44,330 nt of DNA from contig JABGQU010000007.1 of assembly GCA_018648605.1 (NCBI GenBank), forward strand, positions 1 to 44,330. Reading direction: 5' to 3'. The notes under the pieces are model-generated. The model saw only the letters and a program-made list of their open reading frames with translations. It was not told the DNA's origin and made no database searches. A program made the position numbers and the translations under genes. The DNA is from Anaerolineae bacterium. GTDB taxonomy: Bacteria; Chloroflexota; Anaerolineae; Anaerolineales; Villigracilaceae. Shown here in pieces: positions 1 to 8,440 of the stretch (positions are counted from its first letter, which is position 1; the number at the start of each line of letters is the position of its first letter).

Positions 1-621
1 CTTCTTAGCATAACCGACAAAGCAGAATTTGACTTAGATAAAATTACATACCCAGAGATGACGCTCGCTGGAGGTGGAGTTATGTATACAACACCAAATA
101 ACTTTATCGATAAAGGAACGGAGCACTTTGACCGCGAGGTAACATTTGCTTACACTACCCATACAACAGAAGATGGTAAAAAACTAGAATATATTGTTAT
201 GCCCGTTTTCTTTAGAGACGAAAATACTGGAGAGATATACCCTGTAATAACAATACATGCTCTTTATAATCCAAATGTGAACCTTGAACCAGTTGATGCA
301 CAAAGACATATCGACATATGGCAAGAAAAGATGAATATTACCTTTATAAAAAAGGGAGTAACTGTCCCGTTTTCTGAATTTGAAGATCCAATTGTTGCAA
401 GAACATTCCAAAATCATCCTGATATGAGAGAAAGATTTGAGAAATTTAGAGATGGTGATGCTAGCGCTCTTAGCGATCTTGAAGATCCAATCGTCTTACT
501 TTCTGAAATAGGAGAAGCATCTGGAGGGGCCTGGCTCCAATCAAAACCAAACCCTATCCTTGAAAATATACAAGAGACTAATTATGTGTTTTACAGCAAG
601 AATTACAACCGCAAAATATGA
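1..621 (+). CDS. Unknown protein, 5' end outside window
   Basis: The reading frame is open from the first base of the window, so the listed ATG at 58 is probably internal and the gene begins upstream. At least 207 residues are visible. I do not recognise the family. The protein is rich in charged and aromatic residues, shows no membrane segment, and contains two similar short stretches ('EFEDPIVA' and 'DLEDPIVL'). Its DNA is clearly more AT-rich than the genes that follow, with AT-ending codons favoured, which could indicate acquired DNA (inference). Its TGA overlaps the ATG of tsaC (ATGA), so the two are probably co-transcribed. Confidence 0.6.
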   Translation, partial: LLSITDKAEFDLDKITYPEMTLAGGGVMYTTPNNFIDKGTEHFDREVTFAYTTHTTEDGKKLEYIVMPVFFRDENTGEIYPVITIHALYNPNVNLEPVDAQRHIDIWQEKMNITFIKKGVTVPFSEFEDPIVARTFQNHPDMRERFEKFRDGDASALSDLEDPIVLLSEIGEASGGAWLQSKPNPILENIQETNYVFYSKNYNRKI

Positions 622-1253
622 AAAACAAGACCATGAAAACAACCATCCTCCCCACATCCGACTCAAATGCAATATCCACGGCACTAGAATTTCTTCGCGC
701 AGGTGAACTTGTCTCTTTTCCAACTGATACAGTTTATGGCGTGGGCACATTTGCCTTCAACGCCGAGGGCGCAACAAAAATTTACGCAGCAAAGCAACGC
801 CCCCCAGACAAAGCCCTGCCCATTTTGCTTGGGGGTCTGAGTCAAATTCCGCTTGTGGCAGTGGATTTGCCTGAGAGTGCGCTGAAACTGGCTGAGCATT
901 TTCTGCCCGGTGCGCTGACTTTGGTTGTGCCGAAACACCCTGATATTCCCGAAGAAGTTTCTTCGCTGGAGACGGTCGGTATCCGCATCCCCGACCATGC
1001 TTTTACGCGGGCTTTACTAAATGCCGCCGGTCCGATGGCGGTGACCTCGGCAAATATCTCGGGGCAGGATTCGCCGGTCGATGCCGGGGGTGTGTATATG
1101 CAATTAAACGGAAGCCTGCCCCTCATTCTGGATGGAGGCCGTACCGCAGGGATTCTTTCATCCACAGTGATTGACTGCACACAAGAAGAGATCGTCATCC
1201 TGCGTGAGGGTCCAATTGGTCTGAAAGAAATTCAGGCTGTCTTGAAAAATTAA
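618..1253 (+). CDS. tsaC: L-threonylcarbamoyladenylate synthase (TsaC/Sua5/YrdC family)
   Basis: Makes threonylcarbamoyl-AMP from threonine, bicarbonate and ATP, the first step of the t6A37 modification of ANN-decoding tRNAs; cytoplasmic. Family motifs are visible: 'PTDTVYG' near residue 36, 'KQRPPDKALP' (nucleotide-binding KxR), 'GALT', 'VGIRIPDH', 'VTSANISG' and 'STVID'. At 211 aa it is the short TsaC form without the extra C-terminal Sua5 domain. The ATG at 618 overlaps the previous stop; a second ATG at 633 is possible and neither has a clear Shine-Dalgarno. Codon use is GC-richer than the gene before it. Confidence 0.93.
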   Translation: MKNKTMKTTILPTSDSNAISTALEFLRAGELVSFPTDTVYGVGTFAFNAEGATKIYAAKQRPPDKALPILLGGLSQIPLVAVDLPESALKLAEHFLPGALTLVVPKHPDIPEEVSSLETVGIRIPDHAFTRALLNAAGPMAVTSANISGQDSPVDAGGVYMQLNGSLPLILDGGRTAGILSSTVIDCTQEEIVILREGPIGLKEIQAVLKN

Positions 1254-1333
1254 AATTCTCTTATCTATTGTTTATCTTAAGTTAAGTTCTTTTTTTGAAA
1301 TCCCCGTATACTTTAGGAGCATTCTCCTCAATA

Positions 1334-1376
1334 CCAACCGCGCTGGAGCTGGGCCGCTCCAAAGCGCGGTTTTGGT
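1334..1376. terminator. Hairpin between convergent genes
   Basis: The arms 'aaccgcgct' and 'agcgcggtt', extended by 'ggagc'/'gctcc', form a strong GC-rich hairpin followed by a T-rich stretch on the + strand. It lies between tsaC (+) and the SpoIIE-type gene (-), so it probably ends tsaC and perhaps both. Confidence 0.6.
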
Positions 1377-1388
1377 TTAAGGGAGAAT

Positions 1389-4300
1389 TTATGGTTTTAG
1401 TCTGCGGACAGCCAACATTGTGAGGTCGTCTGCGGGAGGCATAGTAGACATAAATTTATCTAAATTCGCTTCAATTTCATCCAGGCTTTCTTCAATAGCA
1501 GCATGTTCTACCATCAGGGCAGTTTTCAGGCGTTCTTCACCAAAAAGGTCACCGTCGGGGGAAAACATTTCGGTGATGCCATCTGTATATAGCAAGAGTG
1601 TATCTTCGACATCCAATTGGATTGTTTCCTCTTCAAACTCAGTGCCTTCTAAAACACCTAGTGCCATCCCCGTACGTGTTAGGCGTATTATCTGCCCGGC
1701 TTTCTTTTGCAACCAGAAGGGTGGATTATGCCCTGCATTGGCGAAGGTAAATTCGCCCGTCTCAAGAGAGAGTACGCCATATACGGCTGTAACAAACATG
1801 CCCTGGTGTGTATCAGGGATCAAGAGATCGTTTACTCGACGCAATGCTTCAGCCGGGGATGTTGTTTCTTTGATCGCAGCGCGAACCAGCGTGCGTGTGA
1901 GCGCCATAAAAAGAGCAGCCGGAATGCCTTTGTCTGCCACGTCGGCTATGAAAAGTCCTAATCTCTTCCCGGGTAATTCGAATGCATCATAGAAATCACC
2001 ACCCACCTGACGGGCGGTTTTCCAGCGACCAGCCAGCTCCCAGCCAGAGGGTTCAGGAAGCATATCGGGAATAAAGGTCTTTTGAATCTCGCGTGCGACT
2101 TGCACTTCATGTTCCAGACGCTCACGTGCAACCATTTCTTCTTGCAACCGATCATTTTGGATCGAGAGAGCTGCTTGTTGGGCAATGCCTGTGATGATTT
2201 CCAGTCGACGTGAGCGAAAACGGCGTCCACCGGGGGCTTCTTCAGCAAGTAAAACACCAAAGAGATCATCTTTAGTTTTTAAAGGAACAGCGAGCAAGAG
2301 ATCATCCGCACTATCAAGAAACTCATAAAAACCATCATCCCAGGGAGGAGAAATATCCAACCAGGAAGTCCGCACATTTCCGGTGCTAAAACGCCTTAAT
2401 AGCATCGTATTTGCCTCGCGAACACCATCCAAAAGAGGAAATTCACCTGTTGAATATATGTCCTGCCAAACCAAGAATTTATCTTCGCTAGAAAGACCAT
2501 ACTCTTGAGAAGAAAAATATTGCTTTGTGGCTTCATCCCAAAGGTAGATCGCGCAACGCTCAACCCCAACAAGGATGGGCATTATACGAATAATCGCATC
2601 CAGAATTTTATCCAAATTTCCCTTGCTTACAACAGCCTGTGCGACCTGCAACAAAGCCGTCGAGGCATAAGCCTCCTCTTGAGCAGAATCATAGAGGCGC
2701 GCGTTTTCAATTGCAACAGCAGCATAACTAGCAAAAGTAGAGGTGATTGCCCGCGCTTCATGGCCATAACGCCCCGGTGTATGATGAGAAAGCGTTAGGA
2801 CGCCAGTCGGCTGTGCTCCAATATGAAGCGGCGCAGCAATAGACGAGTAATTTCTTTCAAAGCCCGCCGCCAACCCAATTGAGCCTAGCGCATCTTCTGG
2901 TTTACGAATAACGGGTTCTTCAGACAGCAACACTTTCGCTAAAGAAATCGAAGCATCTGCTGAAGAGCGACGCGCATTTATTAATGCGGATTCTTCAAGG
3001 CCATGAACAGCAGCCAAATATAACTCCCCTTCATCTCCCAGCAACCAGAGGGCAGAAATTTCGCTAGGCAGGGAACGTTCCAACTCGGTCAACACAGCAT
3101 CTAGAACCTGCTCAACACCAACATTATCAGAAAGCAAACCTGCAACTTCTCGCAAACTATCAGCGACCTGTCTTCGCCAGCGCTCTGAACGGTAAAGATC
3201 AGCATTATGAATAGCTACTGCAATATTATCGCCCAGCGCTTCAAAAAGGATGAGATCGTCGTTGCTAAAGGCATCAACCCGATCACTCTGCACATCCAAT
3301 ATGCCCTTGATCGCATTATTAAAGATAAGGGGAACGACAAGCTCTGCCTTCGTATTTTCAGGAGGTAATGACGATGGCCGATAGCGCGGTTCGTCTGAAA
3401 CATCATTCGCCAGAACAGACTCTTTGTTCCGTGCAACCCAGGGGATTAAACCTTCAGGATTATCCAGGTCTAAGCCATAGCCTTGCAACGCTTCCTTATG
3501 TTTGCCACTGCCAGCTTCATAACTGATCCTGCGTCGATTGCGATGTACAGTAAAAAGATGTACGTGAGGAAAACCAAAACGCTCTGTGATCAATGAGGCC
3601 ACATCGCTCATCAATTTACCTAAATTTAAAGTAGACGTCGCCTTTTTATTCACTTCGGCAATAACATTCAATTGCTCGGCGCGGCGTCGCAAAATATCAT
3701 ATAAACGTGCACCTTCAATGGCGACGGCAATATTATCAGCGAGTGCTCGCAAAACTAATAAATCATTCGGGTGGAAAGCATTTAAAAGATCGCTTTGCAC
3801 ATTTAAAACGCCCAGAATACGATCTTCTATCTTCAATGGGAGAACGACTTCAGATTTTGTTTCCGGTAGCCCAGACAAGAATCTATAACGTGGTTCCGCT
3901 GCAACATCAGAAGACAGAATCTCTTCCCCACGCTGCGCTGCATAGCCGATCAAGCCTTGCCCAAATTCGATCTCTAACGTAGGTGAACTTTTTTTAGGCT
4001 CCTTTGCGGGTGTTTTAGCGCCTGAGCGAAAACGTAAGATTCTTTCACCTGTATTAACCGTAAAAATCGCTACATAATAATAGTTAAATGTCTCCTGAAT
4101 CAGTTTGGTTACACGCTCCGCTAATTCATCTACATTCATTACGTTAGCGATTTGCGTACTTACCTGACTCACCAAATTCAACTGCCCTATGCGCCAATGT
4201 TCTACAGCAACACGGTGTGCTGTAACCAATGTCAAGGCGGCGATGCTGGCAATGCCTTCAAGCGCATCTAGTTCACCCTGCACAAAAGATGCCCCATTCT

Positions 4301-5042
4301 CTCGGCTAACTTGCAACGCGCCCATCATAAAACCATGATCTTTTAAAGAGATGGCTACAGCTTCCATCTCCTTTTCGCTAGATTGCACTACCCCACTTCT
4401 TTTTAAAGCCTGTTGCATCATCGCTGTGGGCGGAGAAACCGGAAAGATCGGTTCATCTTCCCAATCTGGCAAACGAAAGAGACTCTCATCAAGCCAAACG
4501 TCTACATCACCAGTAACCAAGCGTGCGACCATTTGCTGGATACGGTCACGTTGAGAAGCAAGAGATTTTGTATTCAGCATCTCTTCGCCAAGATTGGTTA
4601 ATTTGAGCCAATCCGGGGAGTGCAAAGAAAGGTTCGGATTATCCCGTTTTTTGGTGAGCGTGAGAATATTCCCGCCTTCGCCCGTGACCTGATAATTGAT
4701 ACCGTCCATCAGGTTGTTGATGAGATAAATGCCAAGACCCCCTACCTGCCGCTCGGACAGAGGCAAGTCCAAATCCGGGGGCGAAACCGAATCCATATCA
4801 AATGGGCGGCCATCATCCTGAATATTGATTTTTAGATCATCTTTGGTAATTTCGCAACTGATCCTAATTTCCCTATCGGTTTCCCCTCCATAGGCATGGT
4901 CGATAATATTTGAACAGGCTTCATCCACAGCCAATTGCACAGCATAGACGGCTTTATCTGTCAGATCAGCATTGCGGGCTATCTGCGCGACATAGGTGCG
5001 AATATGATCCAAAGACTTGTGTTTTGCGAGAAAAGTCTGCAT
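1389..5042 (-). CDS. RsbW-like kinase / multi-GAF / SpoIIE-type PP2C phosphatase
   Basis: A 1217-aa signalling protein. Residues 1-135 form an anti-sigma-factor-type histidine-kinase-like ATPase: N box 'DEACSNIIDHAYG', then 'DDGRPFD' and 'GGLGIYLI'. About five GAF domains follow (roughly 145-285, 290-445, 455-610, 625-775, 790-950). A short helical linker ('ARERLEHEVQVAREIQ') leads to a C-terminal SpoIIE/RsbU phosphatase with metal-binding 'GGDFYD' and 'DVADKG'. By family knowledge the phosphatase dephosphorylates a STAS antagonist that the kinase domain phosphorylates; the STAS gene lies just upstream. Carrying both opposing activities in one chain is notable. No transmembrane segment is seen, so it is probably cytosolic. 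The ATG at 5042 has no clear ribosome site. Confidence 0.92.
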   Translation of the reverse strand: MQTFLAKHKSLDHIRTYVAQIARNADLTDKAVYAVQLAVDEACSNIIDHAYGGETDREIRISCEITKDDLKINIQDDGRPFDMDSVSPPDLDLPLSERQVGGLGIYLINNLMDGINYQVTGEGGNILTLTKKRDNPNLSLHSPDWLKLTNLGEEMLNTKSLASQRDRIQQMVARLVTGDVDVWLDESLFRLPDWEDEPIFPVSPPTAMMQQALKRSGVVQSSEKEMEAVAISLKDHGFMMGALQVSRENGASFVQGELDALEGIASIAALTLVTAHRVAVEHWRIGQLNLVSQVSTQIANVMNVDELAERVTKLIQETFNYYYVAIFTVNTGERILRFRSGAKTPAKEPKKSSPTLEIEFGQGLIGYAAQRGEEILSSDVAAEPRYRFLSGLPETKSEVVLPLKIEDRILGVLNVQSDLLNAFHPNDLLVLRALADNIAVAIEGARLYDILRRRAEQLNVIAEVNKKATSTLNLGKLMSDVASLITERFGFPHVHLFTVHRNRRRISYEAGSGKHKEALQGYGLDLDNPEGLIPWVARNKESVLANDVSDEPRYRPSSLPPENTKAELVVPLIFNNAIKGILDVQSDRVDAFSNDDLILFEALGDNIAVAIHNADLYRSERWRRQVADSLREVAGLLSDNVGVEQVLDAVLTELERSLPSEISALWLLGDEGELYLAAVHGLEESALINARRSSADASISLAKVLLSEEPVIRKPEDALGSIGLAAGFERNYSSIAAPLHIGAQPTGVLTLSHHTPGRYGHEARAITSTFASYAAVAIENARLYDSAQEEAYASTALLQVAQAVVSKGNLDKILDAIIRIMPILVGVERCAIYLWDEATKQYFSSQEYGLSSEDKFLVWQDIYSTGEFPLLDGVREANTMLLRRFSTGNVRTSWLDISPPWDDGFYEFLDSADDLLLAVPLKTKDDLFGVLLAEEAPGGRRFRSRRLEIITGIAQQAALSIQNDRLQEEMVARERLEHEVQVAREIQKTFIPDMLPEPSGWELAGRWKTARQVGGDFYDAFELPGKRLGLFIADVADKGIPAALFMALTRTLVRAAIKETTSPAEALRRVNDLLIPDTHQGMFVTAVYGVLSLETGEFTFANAGHNPPFWLQKKAGQIIRLTRTGMALGVLEGTEFEEETIQLDVEDTLLLYTDGITEMFSPDGDLFGEERLKTALMVEHAAIEESLDEIEANLDKFMSTMPPADDLTMLAVRRLKP

Positions 5043-5055
5043 GGCATTTAGACAA

Positions 5056-5085
5056 AAGCCGTCCTACCAATTTGGAAGACGGCTT
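5056..5085 (-). terminator. Intra-operon hairpin (terminator or attenuator)
   Basis: The perfect 8-bp arms 'aagccgtc' and 'gacggctt' are followed on the minus strand by a short T-rich run. It sits between the STAS gene and the SpoIIE-type gene, about 14 nt before the latter's ATG, so it could attenuate read-through and set their ratio. Confidence 0.5.
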
Positions 5086-5110
5086 ATGAAATTACTGAGT
5101 AAAAATTGAC

Positions 5111-5446
5111 TTAGAAGTAACCAACAGCAGGAGTGACCTCATCAAAAATCGTGAATAGCGGGATAAAACCAGCCAGGTCTAACGCATCTTTGATGCGCTC
5201 GGGAACGACAGCCAGAACGACTTCACCCCGAGAAAGTTTCTTGCATTCTTTTTGTGTAGCCAGCAAAACGCGCATTCCTGCGCTCGACATATATTCCATG
5301 CCACTCATATCGAGAACAATTTTATAACGCCCGTCTTTGGTAATAGCTTCGAGCGCTTCGCCCAATTGAGCGGCGGTGGCGCTATCTACTCGTCCCTTAA
5401 CCGTGATCATATCGCATTGCTTAAACTTTTGTGTAGTGGTTTCCAT
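5111..5446 (-). CDS. STAS-domain anti-sigma factor antagonist (RsbV/SpoIIAA-like)
   Basis: A 111-aa single STAS domain. The phosphorylation motif reads 'DMSGMEYMSSAGMRVLL'; by alignment to SpoIIAA the phospho-acceptor is the second serine of 'SSAG' (Ser55). Partner switching: the unphosphorylated form binds and sequesters an RsbW-like kinase. The downstream gene carries both a kinase-like domain and a SpoIIE phosphatase and is the obvious partner. The start is set at ATG 5446 because GGAGG lies 4 nt before it; the track's TTG start at 5461 would put this ribosome site inside the coding region. Confidence 0.92.
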   Translation of the reverse strand: METTTQKFKQCDMITVKGRVDSATAAQLGEALEAITKDGRYKIVLDMSGMEYMSSAGMRVLLATQKECKKLSRGEVVLAVVPERIKDALDLAGFIPLFTIFDEVTPAVGYF

Positions 5447-5580
5447 TCTTCCTCCAGACAAAACGACTGAGATTGAACTTCTCAGATATACTATGTCGAA
5501 AAATTATATCATCGAAAAGAACTGCTATTTCTGCCTACTTTTGCAGGCACAAGTAAAATATTAAAAGCTCATATAATAGA

Positions 5581-5609
5581 TTGACACTCCCTCTCAATTC
5601 AGGTATCCT
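5581..5609 (+). promoter_or_regulatory. Sigma-70-type promoter of the SRP RNA
   Basis: A perfect TTGACA -35 (5581-5586), a 17-nt spacer and a TATCCT -10 (5604-5609). Predicted transcription start is about 5616-5619, exactly at the base of the SRP RNA terminal stem. Confidence 0.85.
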
Positions 5610-5618
5610 TGCCCCCGT

Positions 5619-5716
5619 CTGGGCAGTCCGGCGCGGCGGAAGCCTCTCAATCCCGCCAGGTCCGAAAGGAAGCAACGGTACGGAGGTCGCTCCGGGTGCC
5701 GCCGGTTCCTGCCCAG
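5619..5716 (+). ncRNA. ffs: Signal recognition particle RNA, small bacterial type (4.5S-like)
   Basis: About 98 nt. The terminal stem 'ctgggcag'/'ctgcccag' closes the RNA, and the conserved apical region reads 'ccaggtccgaaaggaagcaa', the Ffh-binding symmetric and asymmetric loops capped by a GNRA tetraloop (GAAA rather than the more common GGAA). It is followed by a T-rich tract (5719-5732) fitting termination or processing. With Ffh it targets membrane proteins to SecYEG. The track's ORF start at 5581 runs through this RNA and is not real. Confidence 0.92.
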
Positions 5717-5742
5717 ATATTTTCTTTTCTCAAGGAAATCTC

Positions 5743-6090
5743 ATGTCTCGTTGGCTTCAAGCATTACTTATCGCCATACTCGGTCTCGTCGCTGGTCTTT
5801 TTTACGGCTGGCGCGTTGCCCCTGTTGAGTACTTCGACACGACCCCAGACACGCTGCATTCACAATATAAAAGCGAATATACCCTCATGGTCGCCGAAAC
5901 CTATCAAAGCACAAAGGACCTTGAACTTGCCGCACGGCAGCTCGCCCTTTTAGGCAGCGCCCACCCGGCTGAGATCGTTCAGGAAGCTCTCGATTACGCA
6001 GACTTCACGCCTGAGGAAAATATAAAATTGGCTGCATTATTGGATAAGATCGAGGCTTGGCAGCCCGCTTTAGGAGACTCTACCCCATGA
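5743..6090 (+). CDS. Small membrane-anchored protein, first of a tandem paralogous pair
   Basis: 115 aa, not a named family. One N-terminal transmembrane helix ('ALLIAILGLVAGLFYGW') is followed by 'VAPVEYFDTTPDTLHSQYK' and an alpha-helical extracytoplasmic part resembling a TPR-like pair ('LELAARQLALLGS'). The next gene has the same N-terminal plan, so these are tandem duplicates. Start ATG 5743 has AAGGA 7 nt upstream; the longer 5581 start would translate the SRP RNA. The stop overlaps the next ATG (ATGA), implying translational coupling. Function unknown; a cell-surface role is a guess from topology. Confidence 0.8.
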   Translation: MSRWLQALLIAILGLVAGLFYGWRVAPVEYFDTTPDTLHSQYKSEYTLMVAETYQSTKDLELAARQLALLGSAHPAEIVQEALDYADFTPEENIKLAALLDKIEAWQPALGDSTP

Positions 6091-6953
6091 AAACCGACCG
6101 TCTCCCTTGGCATCTTCTCGCCGGACTCATTCTCGGACTTGGACTGGGCCTCGTTATCTCATGGGGAATTGCACCCCTAAAATATACCGATACACCGCCT
6201 TCCCTGCTGCGGGGCGATTTCAAAGATGCCTACCGTGCCCTGATCGCCTCTGCCTATGCTTCAACGGGTGACCTCGAACGCGCTGAAGAACGCCTCTCTG
6301 CACTTGGTGATATAAATTCGGTCGAAGCGCTTGCCATCCAGGCACAACGTGCCGTTGCAGAGGGCAATACCGCGCAAAAAGATGCGCTGGCAGCTCTAGC
6401 AAGTGATCTTGGAGAAAATATCTCATCACGTGGGGTAACCCCCACCAGTACACGCTTTCTTACGCAAACGCCAGGTCCCACACGGACAGGGACGCCTCCT
6501 GCTTCTGAAGAGGGGAATAACACTGAAACCACCCCCGAACCTCCAGATGCCACGTTAACGCCCATCCCTATTTACACGCGCACCCCGGCGTCCACACCGA
6601 CAGCAATTCCAACGGTCGGCGCGCCGTATATCCTCGTCACGCAAGATGAGATTTGCAGCACAAATATTTCAGAAGGACTGTTGATGGTCTACGTCAGCGA
6701 TGCCGCACAAAAAACTGTTTCAGGGGCTGAGATCATTGTCGAGTGGGATCAAGAAGAAGAACATTTCTTTACCGGACTGAAGCCTGAGTTAGGACATGGT
6801 TATGCAGATTTTGCCATGGAGGCAAATAAGACCTATGCGCTGCGCCTAGCAACTGGCAGCACCGCCGTTGGCGATCTAAGTTCACCGCCCTGCCAGGATA
6901 GCGAGGGCAATCATTATTGGGGCAGTCTGCGATTGAGATTCCAGCAACCTTAA
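6087..6953 (+). CDS. Membrane-anchored protein with Pro/Thr-rich stalk, paralogue of the previous gene
   Basis: 288 aa from ATG 6087, with TAGGAG about 10 nt upstream; the track's start at 6057 is inside the previous gene. Order: transmembrane helix (residues ~9-28), a helical region matching the preceding protein ('IAPLKYTDTPPSLLRGDFK', 'DLERAEERLSALGD'), a Thr/Pro-rich linker (about 115-180, many 'TPT' and 'TPP'), then a C-terminal beta-rich domain ('VYVSDAAQKTVSGAEIIVEW') of the type used for extracellular beta-sandwich modules. Probably displayed outside the membrane; exact function unknown. A strong terminator follows immediately. Confidence 0.82.
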   Translation: MKTDRLPWHLLAGLILGLGLGLVISWGIAPLKYTDTPPSLLRGDFKDAYRALIASAYASTGDLERAEERLSALGDINSVEALAIQAQRAVAEGNTAQKDALAALASDLGENISSRGVTPTSTRFLTQTPGPTRTGTPPASEEGNNTETTPEPPDATLTPIPIYTRTPASTPTAIPTVGAPYILVTQDEICSTNISEGLLMVYVSDAAQKTVSGAEIIVEWDQEEEHFFTGLKPELGHGYADFAMEANKTYALRLATGSTAVGDLSSPPCQDSEGNHYWGSLRLRFQQP

Positions 6954-6958
6954 ACGAA

Positions 6959-6993
6959 GAGACCGAGTGCAAAACACTCGGTCTCTTTTTTTT
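6959..6993 (+). terminator. Rho-independent terminator
   Basis: Perfect 11-bp stem 'gagaccgagtg'/'cactcggtctc', loop 'caaaa', then eight T. Its core matches the terminator at 22433-22465. Confidence 0.93.
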
Positions 6994-7009
6994 GTGTATT
7001 AGAGAAATG

Positions 7010-8437
7010 CTATGGCACCAAGCCACTCTGTGCCCAATCGTTCCCAAGCATGATATCCACATCTGAACCTGCAGCGGGGTCAAAGCGAAAAACGATTTGC
7101 TGATTGCTATTTGCCTGCACAAGATCAAAGATATAGCGGACGGTATAGAGATCGGCATTATGCAAAACAACTGTGGTGCGATCATAAGCTTTATCTGCGC
7201 TGCCAATGCCAACAATATTCATTCCCTGCGCCGAAAAGTAGGCTTGAGAACGCGCCGCAAGTTCCGTTGCTTCGACAATACCATAAGCACCATTTAGGAG
7301 ATTAACGCGCGAGGCTTCGGCTTGCATCAAGGCAGCTGGCTCACCAGTCGCTTGGGGGCTAAGCGCTCCACCAGGGGTGAAAATTTCATCACGCAGGACG
7401 CGTATCTGATCAGGGATCGGCTTCAAGATCGAAAGCCCATCCGGCGATGTTTCGAGAATGCCCATATCGTAATTAATAACGCCTTGTTTTATTTGAGTAA
7501 TATCGATCTGAGAAGCAAGGACGGCCAATTTGATCATATCTTCAAAAGACATATTGGTCTTCAAACCTGCCGAGGCTTCATTATAAATATCCGGTGCCAT
7601 TCTGATCGTTTCAGGCAGTTTTTCAGGTAAGAGAACTTGGTCGCGCAATGCCATAATGACTTGCTGCTGGCGAAGGGAGCGGTCTACATCGCCGCCTGCG
7701 GTGCTTTTACGATCGCGCGCATAAGACAAAACCAGATACCCGGGCAAAACCTGGCACCCAGCATGAATTTTTTGTTTTGGTTTTGGACCGATCGGGTCAA
7801 GCCAGATATTCTGAGGAATACAAAGGTATAAGCCGCCCATAGCATCAATAGCTTCTTCAAAAGCGCGAAAGTCAACCAAGCCATAATATTGGATCGGAAC
7901 ACCGAGAAGGCGTTCCACTGTCTGGATCGCTAAGCCTGGTCCACCGCCCGGCAATTTATATTGTTCACCAAGTGCGTGGGCTGTGTTGATCTTGCCATAG
8001 CCAAATCCACCGGGAATATCCACCCAAAGATCGCGGGGGACAGAAAGCATTCCCGCTGTTTTGCTGAGCGGATCAATGGTAAAGAGGATCATTGTATCGG
8101 AACGCGGAGCATCCGTATCCAGATCGCGGGCATCAACACCCAAGAAGAGAATATTGACGCGGCTGGCGCCATCCCATGAGGCAGGCGCAATCGATTCGGG
8201 CGCTTCTACTTCGGGAGCAGCGGCTGGTGTACTACCAGCAGGCACAGGAGCGCCATTGGAACCAACCAGCGCAATGCCCGGGAGGTTAACCATTGTTAGC
8301 CCTGTAACAAAATTGCGCACATAGACGAAACCACCTGCCGCCAAGATTATTGCGACGATCCAAGTGATCACCATACCAAGCGGGATACGTTTTAGTGAAG
8401 TAAAGATTTTTTGAATATTGAATTTCTTTTCGCTCAT
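7010..8437 (-). CDS. LytR-CpsA-Psr (LCP) family protein
   Basis: 475 aa. A short cytoplasmic N-terminus is followed by a transmembrane helix (about 18-42, 'GMVITWIVAIILAAGGFVYV'), an LCP catalytic domain ('NILFLGVDARD', 'RSDTMILFTIDP', 'SVPRDLWVDIPG', 'KINTAHALG', 'YGLVDFRAFEEAIDAMGG') and a C-terminal LytR_C domain ('VNLLNGAYGIVEATELAARSQ'). LCP enzymes transfer polyprenyl-linked glycopolymers to peptidoglycan or other cell-wall acceptors. The Arg and Asp residues that bind the pyrophosphate are present. It is last in a minus-strand cluster with VanW, Trm112-like and HEAT-repeat genes; its ATG lies 3 nt after the preceding stop. Confidence 0.92.
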   Translation of the reverse strand: MSEKKFNIQKIFTSLKRIPLGMVITWIVAIILAAGGFVYVRNFVTGLTMVNLPGIALVGSNGAPVPAGSTPAAAPEVEAPESIAPASWDGASRVNILFLGVDARDLDTDAPRSDTMILFTIDPLSKTAGMLSVPRDLWVDIPGGFGYGKINTAHALGEQYKLPGGGPGLAIQTVERLLGVPIQYYGLVDFRAFEEAIDAMGGLYLCIPQNIWLDPIGPKPKQKIHAGCQVLPGYLVLSYARDRKSTAGGDVDRSLRQQQVIMALRDQVLLPEKLPETIRMAPDIYNEASAGLKTNMSFEDMIKLAVLASQIDITQIKQGVINYDMGILETSPDGLSILKPIPDQIRVLRDEIFTPGGALSPQATGEPAALMQAEASRVNLLNGAYGIVEATELAARSQAYFSAQGMNIVGIGSADKAYDRTTVVLHNADLYTVRYIFDLVQANSNQQIVFRFDPAAGSDVDIMLGNDWAQSGLVP

Positions 8438-8440
8438 ATT

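Noticed and set aside
2505-2798. Several 60-190-aa plus-strand ORFs over the SpoIIE-type gene
   Set aside because: Shadows of a long gene with recognisable domains along its whole length.
5581-5742. Upstream extension of the 5743 gene in the ORF track
   Set aside because: The region is the promoter and SRP RNA; a good ribosome site precedes ATG 5743.
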